A stretch of DNA of 32,708 bases from Porticoccaceae bacterium (GTDB lineage Bacteria; Pseudomonadota; Gammaproteobacteria; Pseudomonadales; Porticoccaceae): the NCBI GenBank assembly GCA_017858135.1, contig JAFMBY010000021.1, positions 1 through 32,708 on the forward strand. Reading direction: 5' to 3'. Every line of letters starts with the position of its first letter. Position 1 is the stretch's first letter. Under the pieces are notes generated by a model. It ran no database searches. It was given only the letters and a program-made list of their open reading frames with translations, and was not told where the DNA came from. Positions 16,874 through 25,065 of this stretch are shown piece after piece. Both the position numbers and the translations under genes were made by a program.

Positions 16874-17800
16874 TCAGGTCTTCTCTTGCAACTCATTCGC
16901 TACACCATGGGGGACGTGGCCGGTGGCCACATGTTCACTGGCGGAACTGCAGTGAACTTGCTGATCATCAAAAAACACATCTGCGCCGAAGGATTTAAGA
17001 AAGTCGCCTTTGCTGAGCCCTCCGAGAAACAGACTTTCATCAATACGGATGCCCCACTCTCGCAGGGTGCGGACCACGCGCTCATGGGCTGGCGCAGCTC
17101 GCGCAGTCACCAGAGCGGTTCGAATTGGACATTCATCTATCGGAAATTCCGCTTGCAGAGAGTGCAGCGTCTGCAGGAAGTTCTTAAAGGGTCCGGGATC
17201 GAGCGGTGTGTGTGCAGACGCCTTTTCATTGGCGGTAAAGGCGTCGAGGCCACGTTCTTTAAAGATTCGCTCAGAGGCATCGGAGAACAACACCGCGTCA
17301 CCATCAAAGGCAAAGCGCAGCTCGTCTGAGGCACTCGGCCCCTTCTGCGATGACAGCAGAGTTGCCGCGGCCATACCACTGTCCAGTGCGCTGCGAACAT
17401 CTTGCGCATTGGTGGACAAAAATAGATGGCAGGCAAAGGCGGAGACATATCGGTACGGCGAGTTACCGCCTGAAAATGCCGCGCGAGTAATATTGAGTCC
17501 ATGATGGGCGATCGAATTAAACACGCGGAGTCCGGTATCAGCCGAATTTCGTGAGAGCAATATTACTTCTACTCGCGGCTCACCGCCGAGTTTCTCATTG
17601 ATACGCAACAGCTTGGTGACCAGCGGGAAGGCTTCGCCCGGCTCCAATACGTCATCTTCGTGCTCGCGCTGGTATTTAGAATAGGCGGCCACACCCTGAC
17701 TTTCATAGATCTGATGGCTTTCACGCATATCAAACAATGCGGTCGAGGAGATCGCGATAACTAGTTTAGGACCGTTTAATTGAGGCTCTTTACCCTGCAT
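16874..17800 (-). CDS. Cytosolic 5'-nucleotidase (NT5C1-like family)
   Basis: A 308-residue protein of the 5'-nucleotidase family related to eukaryotic cytosolic NT5C1, which hydrolyses AMP and other nucleoside monophosphates. Family marks are VIAISSTALFDMRES near the N-terminus, the serine-rich ILLSRNSADTGLRVFNSI, and the HAD-type segment FDGDAVLFSDASE with D166 and D168. A second conserved motif is GPFKNFLQTLHSLQ. There is no signal peptide, so it acts in the cytoplasm. Its start overlaps the symporter gene end by 11 bases, indicating one transcript. Why an amino acid carrier and a nucleotidase are coupled is not evident. Confidence 0.88.
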   Translation of the reverse strand: MQGKEPQLNGPKLVIAISSTALFDMRESHQIYESQGVAAYSKYQREHEDDVLEPGEAFPLVTKLLRINEKLGGEPRVEVILLSRNSADTGLRVFNSIAHHGLNITRAAFSGGNSPYRYVSAFACHLFLSTNAQDVRSALDSGMAAATLLSSQKGPSASDELRFAFDGDAVLFSDASERIFKERGLDAFTANEKASAHTPLDPGPFKNFLQTLHSLQAEFPIDECPIRTALVTARAAPAHERVVRTLREWGIRIDESLFLGGLSKGDFLKSFGADVFFDDQQVHCSSASEHVATGHVPHGVANELQEKT

Positions 17801-19160
17801 TTTCTGGCGCTACTTGACTTTTATTATGCTGCTCTTCAGCACTAAAGTACTCTTTGGTTAAGCGAAACACAACCGGCCCTAGAAGTACCAGTGCAATTAG
17901 ATTGGGAATCGCCATCATGCCGTTCAATGCATCTGACATCTTCCATACCAGCCCCAGGCTCATCTGCGTGCCGAGAAAGATGCCGATAACCCACAGTGTC
18001 CGGAATGGGATAATTACCTTTGGGCCAAGCAAAAACTCGGCACAGCGCTCGCCGTAATAGCTCCAGCCAAGCATGGTTGTAAAGGCAAACAGTACAATAC
18101 ACAGCGACAGGATAATATCGCCATAGGGGAGTTCAGCCTTAAACGCTGCCAGTGTCATCGCCGCACCCTGTGGCTCGCCGCTCCAAACGCCAGTCACCAC
18201 CAGCACAAGGCCGGTCATGGTACAAATAATCAGTGTATCGATAAAGGTCCCCAGCATTGCAATCGTGCCCTGCCTAACGGGACTATTGGTCTCCGCGGCC
18301 GCATGCGCAATTGGAGCGGATCCAAGACCTGACTCATTGGAAAAAATTCCTCGTGCCACGCCCATGCGCAGCGCCAACATCACTGCGGCGCCAGCAAAGC
18401 CTCCAGTCGCTGCCGCGCCATTGAATGCACTGTCAACGATCAAGACGATCGCGGCAGGTATATCTGCGGCATTGACCACCAGGATGCACAGCGTTGCCGA
18501 GATATAGAGCATTGCCATCAGAGGTACCAGCTTGCCGGCTACATCGGCAATACGTTTGATACCGCCGAGTAAAACAATACCGACTAAAACCGACATAACA
18601 ACGCCGCTGACGACGGTGGGAACATTAAAATTGGTCTCTAACACCTGTGACACCGCATTGGATTGTACGGTGTTAGCGAGACCGAAGCCGGCGAGAGAGC
18701 CAAATAAGGCAAACAGCACGCCGAGCCATTTCCACTTTTCGCCGAGACCGTTTTTAATGTAATACATCGGGCCGCCGACTTTTTTGCCCAACTCATCGGT
18801 CTCACGGTAGTGAACCGCCAGTACCGCCTCGGCAAATTTGGTGGCCAGCCCCACTACTGCAGTGCACCACATCCAAAACAGCGCACCGGGACCACCGATG
18901 CCGATGGCGGTCGCGACGCCAGCGATATTTCCCGTTCCAACAGTCGATGAGAGCGCCGTCATCAATGCATTAAAGGGACTGATCTCCCCTTCTCCACTGC
19001 CCTTGCGGCCTTTGAATAATTGTTTAAAGGCGTAGGGAATGCGCGTCACACTGATGCCTTTTAGGCCGATCGAAAGATAGATGCCGGTTCCCAGTAGCAG
19101 AATTAGCATAACCGGGCCCCAGACTACGCTATTGATCGTGTCGATTACCTGTTCAAACAT
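17790..19160 (-). CDS. Sodium:alanine/glycine symporter (AGCS family)
   Basis: An inner-membrane carrier of 456 residues that takes up alanine, glycine or similar amino acids with sodium. The AGCS signature is clear: STVGTGNIAGVATAIGIGGP followed by GALFWMW. VARGIFSNESGLGSAPIAHA and FTTMLGWSYYGERC are further family blocks, and about ten hydrophobic spans are visible. The ATG at 19160 is preferred over GTG at 19166 because GAGGTG lies just upstream. It is 21 bases after the PLP enzyme gene, which acts on small amino acids, and overlaps the nucleotidase gene. D-amino acid or D-cysteine use by the pair is a guess. Confidence 0.93.
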   Translation of the reverse strand: MFEQVIDTINSVVWGPVMLILLLGTGIYLSIGLKGISVTRIPYAFKQLFKGRKGSGEGEISPFNALMTALSSTVGTGNIAGVATAIGIGGPGALFWMWCTAVVGLATKFAEAVLAVHYRETDELGKKVGGPMYYIKNGLGEKWKWLGVLFALFGSLAGFGLANTVQSNAVSQVLETNFNVPTVVSGVVMSVLVGIVLLGGIKRIADVAGKLVPLMAMLYISATLCILVVNAADIPAAIVLIVDSAFNGAAATGGFAGAAVMLALRMGVARGIFSNESGLGSAPIAHAAAETNSPVRQGTIAMLGTFIDTLIICTMTGLVLVVTGVWSGEPQGAAMTLAAFKAELPYGDIILSLCIVLFAFTTMLGWSYYGERCAEFLLGPKVIIPFRTLWVIGIFLGTQMSLGLVWKMSDALNGMMAIPNLIALVLLGPVVFRLTKEYFSAEEQHNKSQVAPENAG

Positions 19161-19181
19161 ACCCACCTCATATTATTGTTA

Positions 19182-20174
19182 TTAGTAACCCAGCCGATGT
19201 TGCTGAGCAAACAGTCCAAATAGCCCGCCAGTATGCAGAAAGACAATATCACCGCTGTCCTGGCCGGAGAATTTCCCCTGTTTAATATCTTCCATCATGC
19301 CAAAGAATGCCTTTGCGGTATAAACCGGATCGAGCAGAATTCCCTCTGTGGCGGCAACCTGTTTAATGGTATCGAATATCTCTTCATCGGCAACGCCATA
19401 CGCGGGGCCGACATATGCATCACAGGTATCGGCAATCAGTCCCGAAATATCGGTCTGCGGGCTGTATTGACTCTGCCACTGTTCAAGATCCTGACGCACT
19501 TTGCGAGCAAAATAAGCACTGTCGTCACAGACCGCGTAGGCTTTAATGCAGGTATTGATTTGATGCAGATAACAGCCAAGCATTAAACCGGCCTGAGTGC
19601 CTCCTGAGCCGGTCGCGTGAACAATTGCCTGCGGGGTTATAGCGTGGCGCTCAAAGTCCTGCAACAGCTCCTCTGCGGCCGCTATATAGCCCCACATGCC
19701 GGTGCCATTGCTGCCGCCAGTGGGTATCGCATAGGCCTTACCTCCGAGCTCAGCGTAGTGGGCCTGCCACTCTTCAAAGAGCTTGCCCAGCTTTCTAAAT
19801 TCATCGACGCTGTAGTGGCTAATGGTGGCCCCAGCCAAGTGATCGAGGAGTAGATTGCCTACTGGTTCGGGTTCGATGTCAGAGCGCAATAAAAGGTGCA
19901 CCTTAAGACCAAGTTGTGCTCCGAGGATAGCGACAGCGCGACAGTGATTGGACTGCACGCCGCCGGAGGTGATCACGGTGTCACAGCCGCTCGCCAAAGC
20001 GTCGGCGAGCAGGAATTCGAGTTTGCGAATTTTATTGCCAGAGGTCGCGGCGCCAGTCAGGTCGTCGCGCTTAATCCAGATGCGCGGTCCACCCAGTTGC
20101 TCGGAAAGACGCTCTAACAGGTAGAACGGCGTCGGCGTTTGCGCGAGATTAAGTCTCTCAGGGTAATCAATCAT
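19182..20174 (-). CDS. dcyD: D-cysteine desulfhydrase / ACC deaminase family PLP enzyme
   Basis: A fold-type II PLP enzyme of 330 residues, close to E. coli DcyD (328), which breaks D-cysteine into pyruvate, sulfide and ammonia. The PLP lysine is K48 in SGNKIRKLEF, preceded by IKRDDLTG. Also present are GGVQSNHCRAVA, the IPTGGSNGTG phosphate-type loop, ATGSGGTQAGL and the C-terminal FLHTGGLFGLFA. The family includes true ACC deaminases, which differ at a few active-site residues I cannot settle by eye. The ATG at 20174 is chosen over TTG at 20195; neither has a strong site. Coupling with the AGCS carrier suggests uptake and breakdown of small amino acids. Confidence 0.85.
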   Translation of the reverse strand: MIDYPERLNLAQTPTPFYLLERLSEQLGGPRIWIKRDDLTGAATSGNKIRKLEFLLADALASGCDTVITSGGVQSNHCRAVAILGAQLGLKVHLLLRSDIEPEPVGNLLLDHLAGATISHYSVDEFRKLGKLFEEWQAHYAELGGKAYAIPTGGSNGTGMWGYIAAAEELLQDFERHAITPQAIVHATGSGGTQAGLMLGCYLHQINTCIKAYAVCDDSAYFARKVRQDLEQWQSQYSPQTDISGLIADTCDAYVGPAYGVADEEIFDTIKQVAATEGILLDPVYTAKAFFGMMEDIKQGKFSGQDSGDIVFLHTGGLFGLFAQQHRLGY

Positions 20175-20216
20175 CTGGCTGGGCTCTGGTAACAAGATGT
20201 TCTAAAGCAGGCTAAC

Positions 20217-20245
20217 AAAAAGGGCCGCGTTAACGACCCTTTTTT
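20217..20245 (-). terminator. Intrinsic terminator after yajC
   Basis: AAAAAGGG and CCCTTTTTT face each other around CCGCGTTAACGA. On the minus strand the hairpin follows the yajC stop by 11 bases and is followed by a T run, separating yajC from the dcyD unit. Confidence 0.8.
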
Positions 20246-20256
20246 AGATTAGCTTG

Positions 20257-20586
20257 TTAGATTGCCTTGATGGTTCCTTTTGGCAGCACCGCGTGGACCG
20301 CAGACTTCTGAAACTTGAGCTCAAGTTTGTCATTGACCTCGACGACGACATATTCCCCTTCAATCTTGGTGACCTTGCCGAGTATGCCACTGGTCATAGT
20401 CACCTCGTCACCTTTGCTCAGCCCAGTGAGCAAATCGGTGTGCTCTTTCTGACGCTTGCGCTGTGGGCGAATAATAAACAGGTACATAAAGATAAACAGT
20501 CCGCCAAACATGATTAGCGAGCCGGTAAGGCCAGGGTCGCCAGCTGCGGCCGTCGATTGAGCATGAGCGCTGGAAATAAAAAACAT
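20257..20586 (-). CDS. yajC: Preprotein translocase accessory subunit YajC
   Basis: A small single-span membrane protein, 109 residues, that joins SecDF in the Sec translocase. The order is typical: short periplasmic N-terminus (FFISSAHAQ), one membrane helix (about residues 22-39), then IIRPQRKRQKEH, the KGDEV motif with GILGKV, and the C-terminal VLPKGTIKAI. It starts with AAGGATT upstream. secD, secF and tgt, its usual neighbours, are absent; a peroxiredoxin gene lies upstream and an amino acid operon downstream behind a terminator, so it is transcribed alone. Confidence 0.96.
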   Translation of the reverse strand: MFFISSAHAQSTAAAGDPGLTGSLIMFGGLFIFMYLFIIRPQRKRQKEHTDLLTGLSKGDEVTMTSGILGKVTKIEGEYVVVEVNDKLELKFQKSAVHAVLPKGTIKAI

Positions 20587-20674
20587 AATTAATCCTTGGT
20601 GTTGGTTTATTTGTGCCGCGACACTGTTGTGTCTTGGCGGTTACAGTTAAAACAATCTGGGTGCCGTTACAGTG

Positions 20675-21148
20675 CTATAAGTTCTCTTTTATCCACGCCA
20701 ATGCGTCGTCGTGATGGGTTTTGGTTTTAACCTTTGGCATCACATGTTTGATCAGGCCATCTTTGCCAATAATGAACGTACTGCGTAACACACCCATATA
20801 CTCACGACCCATAAATTTCTTCAGATCCCACGCGCCATAACTTTCAGTAACCTGATGGTCTTCATCGGAGAGCAAGATGAAATTGAGCTCTTGCTTGTCC
20901 TCAAACTTGATGAGCTTGTCGACGGAGTCTGGGCTGACTGCCATCACCACGGTATCAAGTGCATCGAACTGATCTTTGCTGTCGCGGATGCCGCAGGCTT
21001 GAACAGTGCAGCCTGGTGTCATGGCCTTGGGGTAAAAATATAAAACGACATTTTTTTTGCCGCGAAAATCTGTCAGGCTAACCTTTTCTCCACGCTGATT
21101 GACCAGCGAGAAGTCTGTGGCCGCGGTTCCAATTTCAGAAAACGCCAT
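20675..21148 (-). CDS. bcp: Thioredoxin-dependent peroxiredoxin of the Bcp type
   Basis: A 157-residue peroxidase that reduces hydrogen peroxide and organic hydroperoxides using thioredoxin. The peroxidatic Cys is C47 in MTPGCTVQAC, and the resolving C52 is five residues later, as in E. coli Bcp. VLYFYPKAMTPGC and AVSPDSVDKLIKF are usual family segments, and STFIIGKDGLI lies toward the end. The ATG at 21148 has GGAGAG a few bases upstream; the longer TTG start at 21160 would overlap that site. It is transcribed toward yajC with an 88-base gap and is probably a separate cytosolic antioxidant gene. Confidence 0.93.
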   Translation of the reverse strand: MAFSEIGTAATDFSLVNQRGEKVSLTDFRGKKNVVLYFYPKAMTPGCTVQACGIRDSKDQFDALDTVVMAVSPDSVDKLIKFEDKQELNFILLSDEDHQVTESYGAWDLKKFMGREYMGVLRSTFIIGKDGLIKHVMPKVKTKTHHDDALAWIKENL

Positions 21149-21263
21149 CTTTCTCTCCAATTAAGAGGATCTTTTTAAGGTCGCTTACTGTAGCAAATTA
21201 ATACTCTCGGCAACCAGTAAAAGCTGGGTTGAGAGGTTATTTAACGATAAAAAGCTTGTCCGT

Positions 21264-21300
21264 AAAAAAGCCGCTTATCGAAGATCCAATAAGCGGCTTT
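21264..21300 (-). terminator. Intrinsic terminator of mdh
   Basis: AAAGCCGCTTAT (21267-21278) and ATAAGCGGCTTT (21289-21300) form a perfect 12-bp stem. On the minus strand it follows mdh by 21 bases and is followed by a T run (the A tract at 21264-21269). Confidence 0.92.
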
Positions 21301-21321
21301 AAAACGGGCGGAGTTAGCTGG

Positions 21322-22302
21322 CTATGGCAGCAGATGCTGAACTGCGTCGCGCTCTTCGGTTAGTTCTTGTTCGGTGGCAGACATCTTGGCCCGAGAGAAA
21401 TCATTGATTTCAACACCTTGAACAATTTCCCAATCGCCATCTTTGCAGACGCAGGGGAAGGAATAGATCAGCCCTTCGGTAATACCGTAGCTGCCGTCGC
21501 TGTAGACACCCATGCTAACCCAATCACCCTCTGCTGTTCCCAGAGCCCAGCTGCGCATATGCGCGATCGCGGCATTGGCAGCAGATGCCGCACTTGAAGC
21601 GCCGCGAGCTTTAATAATGGCTGCACCGCGTTGCTGTACGACGGGGATAAAGTCGTTTTCGTACCAGTCCTGATCAACCATATCGATAGCCGCCTGACCA
21701 TTGACCTTAGTCTGATGAATATCTGGATACTGGGTCGCTGAGTGGTTACCCCAGATAGTCATATGGGTCACATCATTGATCGTGGTGCCGGTTTTTGCAG
21801 CGATTTGGCTCAGCGCTCGATTGTGATCGAGGCGAGTCATGGCGGTGAACTGGCGCGGGTTAATATCTGGCGCATTGCGCTGAGCGATCAGTGAGTTGGT
21901 GTTTGCAGGATTGCCAACCACGAGTACTTTGATTGCTTTTGACGCGTTATCGTTGATCGCCTTACCCTGTGCAGAGAAAATCGCCGCATTGGCTTCAAGC
22001 AAGTCTTTGCGCTCCATACCAGGTCCACGCGGACGAGCACCAACAAGCAGTGCGTAGTCAGTGTCTTTGAAAGCCACCGCAGCATCGTCAGTGCAAACCA
22101 TATCGGCTAGCAACGGAAATGCGCAGTCTTCAAGTTCCATCGCAACACCTTTCAGAGCTTCCAACGCTGGTGTGATCTCCAGCATCTGTAAAATAACCGG
22201 TTGATCTGAACCAAGCATCTCGCCAGCGGCGATGCGAAATAGTAAAGAGTAGCTAATTTGGCCTGCGGCCCCTGTAACAGTTACGCGAACGGGTGATTTC
22301 AA
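21322..22302 (-). CDS. mdh: Malate dehydrogenase (NAD-dependent, cytosolic-eukaryote-like type)
   Basis: Oxidises malate to oxaloacetate in the citric acid cycle, 326 residues. The NAD Rossmann motif is [14 protein letters not shown]. The substrate-binding arginines lie in [15 protein letters not shown], the NAD-binding segment is VVGNPANTN, and the catalytic His is in [12 protein letters not shown]. The start is TTG at 22302, with GGAG seven bases upstream, and gives the family N-terminus [10 protein letters not shown]; no ATG is available. It is a single-gene unit with its own promoter candidate and a strong terminator. Confidence 0.97.
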   Translation of the reverse strand: MKSPVRVTVTGAAGQISYSLLFRIAAGEMLGSDQPVILQMLEITPALEALKGVAMELEDCAFPLLADMVCTDDAAVAFKDTDYALLVGARPRGPGMERKDLLEANAAIFSAQGKAINDNASKAIKVLVVGNPANTNSLIAQRNAPDINPRQFTAMTRLDHNRALSQIAAKTGTTINDVTHMTIWGNHSATQYPDIHQTKVNGQAAIDMVDQDWYENDFIPVVQQRGAAIIKARGASSAASAANAAIAHMRSWALGTAEGDWVSMGVYSDGSYGITEGLIYSFPCVCKDGDWEIVQGVEINDFSRAKMSATEQELTEERDAVQHLLP

Positions 22303-22373
22303 AATGGTTCTCCGGAAAAGTGAGTACGCCTAGTTGGTTGCGACACAATCGTATCGCTATATTTCGGGGCGCT

Positions 22374-22404
22374 ATTATAAGGATGCACAGCGAAAATGCA
22401 TCAA
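22374..22404 (-). promoter_or_regulatory. Candidate mdh promoter
   Basis: On the minus strand TTGATG (22399-22404) is followed after 19 bases by a perfect TATAAT (22374-22379). The long spacer weakens the call. The rest of the 22303-22489 gap holds a loose GAAAATGC/GCATTTTC inverted repeat (22392-22429) and no gene. Confidence 0.4.
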
Positions 22405-22489
22405 TGCCAGACTAATGTGGAGCATTTTCAGAAACAATAGCCCCTTTTTCTAGAGGCTTGGTTGCTACCGGCTTATCCGCGAGCTGCGA

Positions 22490-23113
22490 TTAAGCACACA
22501 GCTCTTGATAGGTGGCCAGCATGCGGCGGTAGAGTTGATCTTTAAAGTCGCTCGCCGAGGTATCCAGCTGCGCCACAATATCCACCAGGTGCTCATTATC
22601 CTCTTTGCCGCCCCACTGCTTTTGGTAGCTGCCATCCTGATAGCCGTGATCCTGACGGAAAAAGTTGAGCACATTTTTGCCGACATAGCCGACATAGAGT
22701 TGCTCAAAGTCCATATCGATACCTTGCATTAGCTTGGCAAAGCGCACTGCATCAAAGCTTTTGCTGGCTAAGGTGTAATGGGTAAAGTCTTCAAGATCGA
22801 GGCGAAAGTCGCCATTGTCTTGCGGCGTGGAAAATGCTGCGGTAACTTGCTCGGCGATCGTCTCTGCTGTATCGCCCGTCAACAGCATGATACTTAAGCC
22901 AAAGTGCCAAATATCAACGAGTTCAAGAGCAATCTGGCCGATGTCTGGGTTCTGCTTTTTCCACCACTTCCAACCGTAATGGTCGAGCAGTTCGGCACAC
23001 TCTACCCAGATTGCACGATACCATTCAAAGTTCTGCTGCTGCCAATCGGCATGCACCTTGCTATTCATATCGTTTTGCAATTCAAGCATGGCGAGTAGTT
23101 GTTGCTGTTTCAT
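22490..23113 (-). CDS. Dimeric (all-alpha) dUTP diphosphatase
   Basis: Hydrolyses dUTP to dUMP, keeping uracil out of DNA and feeding dTMP synthesis. It has 207 residues and is helical. The MazG-superfamily metal sites are visible: FEWYRAIWVECAELLDHYGW with the ExxE pattern, and ALELVDIWHFGLS with the ExxD pattern. This is the dimeric dUTPase family found in trypanosomatids, Campylobacter and phages, and in some gammaproteobacteria, not the trimeric Dut fold. The ATG at 23113 is preferred over 23119 because AGGA then sits seven bases away. It follows the MBL hydrolase gene by 39 bases, in a run that includes tmk and holB. Confidence 0.88.
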   Translation of the reverse strand: MKQQQLLAMLELQNDMNSKVHADWQQQNFEWYRAIWVECAELLDHYGWKWWKKQNPDIGQIALELVDIWHFGLSIMLLTGDTAETIAEQVTAAFSTPQDNGDFRLDLEDFTHYTLASKSFDAVRFAKLMQGIDMDFEQLYVGYVGKNVLNFFRQDHGYQDGSYQKQWGGKEDNEHLVDIVAQLDTSASDFKDQLYRRMLATYQELCA

Positions 23114-23152
23114 CTGCATGTCCTGTTAATGGGTTTCTGTTGGCGCTTAATC

Positions 23153-23845
23153 TTAGGCTCGAACAAAACTATTGCTCTGTTTTTCAACGCCAATCGTTGT
23201 GCTGGGCCCGTGTCCAGTAATCACCACGGCATCCTCACTCAGACTGTAGAGTCGCTCGCTAATGGATTGTTTAATTTCATCAAAATTGCCGCCAGGCAGG
23301 TCGGTGCGGCCAATGCTGCCTTGAAATAAGGTATCGCCGGCAATTAATGTTTTGTACTCATCAAACCAAAAACTGACTGAGCCTGGAGTGTGGCCTGGGG
23401 TGTGAATTGCCACGCCACCACAGCAGTCCAGCGCCTGATCGTCATTTATATAGTGATCTGGCTCGGGTAGGCTGACAGTCGGCACGCCGAACATAGCGCA
23501 CTGTTCCTCGACCATGTCCCATAAGAACTGATCGCCTTTGTGTAAATAGATCGGTGCTGCGGTGGCCTTTTTGATCTCGCCTGCGGCCAAGATATGATCA
23601 AGGTGAGCATGGGTGTGAATAATGGCAACAACCTTGAGGTTTAACTCGTTGAGTAGCGCCAATATCTTGTCGGCATCACCACCGGGATCCACCACCAGTG
23701 CCCTGCCGCTGAGTCGGTCACCAATCACTGAACAGTTGCACTGCAGCGGTCCGACCGGAAAAGTGCGAATAATAAAATTGGATTGCTCTGTCGTAGAACT
23801 CTGTGGATCAGAACAAGGTGTGTTTCCGTTAGTCTGTTGTGACAT
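23153..23845 (-). CDS. Metallo-beta-lactamase fold hydrolase (glyoxalase II-like, YcbL type)
   Basis: A cytosolic 230-residue hydrolase with the zinc motif THAHLDH and other ligand-bearing segments: the His in IHTPGHTPGSVSFW, the Asp in LIAGDTLFQGSIGRTDLPGG, and the C-terminal ITGHGPSTTIG. This is the arrangement of short glyoxalase II-like proteins without the extra C-terminal glutathione domain. The N-terminus has about 20 weakly conserved residues before IIRTFPVGPLQCNC. The natural thioester substrate is not known. It starts 11 bases after the tatD stop, so it is part of the same transcript. Confidence 0.88.
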   Translation of the reverse strand: MSQQTNGNTPCSDPQSSTTEQSNFIIRTFPVGPLQCNCSVIGDRLSGRALVVDPGGDADKILALLNELNLKVVAIIHTHAHLDHILAAGEIKKATAAPIYLHKGDQFLWDMVEEQCAMFGVPTVSLPEPDHYINDDQALDCCGGVAIHTPGHTPGSVSFWFDEYKTLIAGDTLFQGSIGRTDLPGGNFDEIKQSISERLYSLSEDAVVITGHGPSTTIGVEKQSNSFVRA

Positions 23846-23856
23846 AAATGCTATCT

Positions 23857-24633
23857 CTAAACCGGTAGTTGAAAAAGACGATTAAAATTATCGGTGGTTG
23901 CCTGCGCCAATTGCTCAAGGCTGATGCCGCGCAGATCAGCCATACACTGGGCTACCTCGAGGACATACTGCGGCTCATTCTGTGAACCGCGATGTGGTAC
24001 TGGCGCCAACCAAGGCGAATCAGTCTCCACTAGTATGCGCTCTAGCGGTACCTTTACCGCAACCTCACGCAATTGCTCGGCACTGGCAAAGGTGACGATA
24101 CCAGAAAAGGAAATATAAAAGCCCAGCGCCAACGCCTGCTCTGCCATCTCCCATGTCTCGGTAAAGCAGTGCATCACACCGCCAGCGGCTGGGGTGTATT
24201 CACGCATCAGCTGAATGGTCTCCTCGCGCGCATCACGGGTATGAATAATGACCGGTTTGCCAATTTGCTGGCTGGCCTGCAGATGGTTGATAAAACTTTG
24301 CCGCTGCCAATCTATGGTCTCGCTGCTGTAAAAATTATCTAACCCTGTCTCACCTATGGCAACGACTCGCGGCTGTTGCGCGAGACTTATTAACTCTTCA
24401 ACACTGGGCACTGGCTGCGTGGTTTTCTGCAGTGGGTGGACGCCAACCGAGGAGTAGACATTGTCAAACTCGGCGGTGAGATCGATAAGTGAACGCGAAT
24501 TGGCTATATCGACAGCGACGCTGAGAAAGTGCGTCACGCCACGAGCCTCGGCGGAATGGATTACACCACTTAGACCACCGTCCCGATCGCTTAAATCCAA
24601 ATGATCGAGATGGCAGTGAGAGTCTACCAGCAT
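23857..24633 (-). CDS. TatD family metal-dependent hydrolase
   Basis: A TIM-barrel hydrolase/DNase of 258 residues. Metal ligands are seen in VDSHCHLDHL (two His), GETGLDNFY (Glu), IIHTRDA (His), GVMHCFTETW (His) and VETDSPWL (Asp). It is the YcfH-like paralogue that usually follows holB and pilZ in Pseudomonas-type genomes. TatD proteins have exonuclease or DNA-repair activity in some species; the role here is not fixed. The ATG lies 31 bases after pilZ. Confidence 0.92.
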   Translation of the reverse strand: MLVDSHCHLDHLDLSDRDGGLSGVIHSAEARGVTHFLSVAVDIANSRSLIDLTAEFDNVYSSVGVHPLQKTTQPVPSVEELISLAQQPRVVAIGETGLDNFYSSETIDWQRQSFINHLQASQQIGKPVIIHTRDAREETIQLMREYTPAAGGVMHCFTETWEMAEQALALGFYISFSGIVTFASAEQLREVAVKVPLERILVETDSPWLAPVPHRGSQNEPQYVLEVAQCMADLRGISLEQLAQATTDNFNRLFQLPV

Positions 24634-24664
24634 AGTATGAAAAGTCTTTTTAGAGGATTGATTT

Positions 24665-25009
24665 CTACATCGTTAGTGTAGGCTTGTGCGAGTGTACCGT
24701 ACCGGTCAGAGCCTGTTCAATATCAACTTTTAATTCTTCATGCTCAGCACTTAACTGCACACCGACACCCTCGGTCTTAAAGTTCCCTGAGCCTTGGTGG
24801 GTGACCCAGACTACTTTGCCGGTCATCGGGATCGGGTCGGGGCGCAAATAGACGCTCAGCAGAAAGAAAATATCGTCGCCCAACTCATAACTTTTTTGTG
24901 TGGGTACAAATATACCGCCGCCCTGCACATAGGCCATATAGTGCTGATAAAGCGCATTTTCGTCATTGATTTCTACCGATAAAATACCGCTTTTGCCGCT
25001 GCTAAACAT
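24665..25009 (-). CDS. pilZ: Type IV pilus assembly protein PilZ
   Basis: A single PilZ domain of 114 residues, nearly the length of Pseudomonas PilZ, with the same plan: ILSVEINDENALYQHYM, GGIFVPTQKSYELGDDIFFLLS, then PMTGKVVWVTHQG and the C-terminal HKPTLTM. PilZ is needed for type IV pilus assembly; this original member lacks the RxxxR motif that other PilZ domains use to bind cyclic di-GMP, and I see none here. The ATG at 25009 has GAGGTG upstream. It lies between holB and tatD, its conserved place. Confidence 0.93.
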   Translation of the reverse strand: MFSSGKSGILSVEINDENALYQHYMAYVQGGGIFVPTQKSYELGDDIFFLLSVYLRPDPIPMTGKVVWVTHQGSGNFKTEGVGVQLSAEHEELKVDIEQALTGTVHSHKPTLTM

Positions 25010-25065
25010 CCTTATCACCTCTCCATGGATACTTGTTTTAGCTTAGCACAAAACCTTAGAACGGC

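Noticed and set aside
16688-17504. Two overlapping plus-strand open frames across the 83-residue gene and the 5'-nucleotidase
   Set aside because: They are shadows of minus-strand genes with conserved motifs. Their translations are basic and low in pattern.
22392-22429. GAAAATGC/GCATTTTC inverted repeat as a dUTPase terminator
   Set aside because: The loop is 22 bases and no T run follows on either strand.
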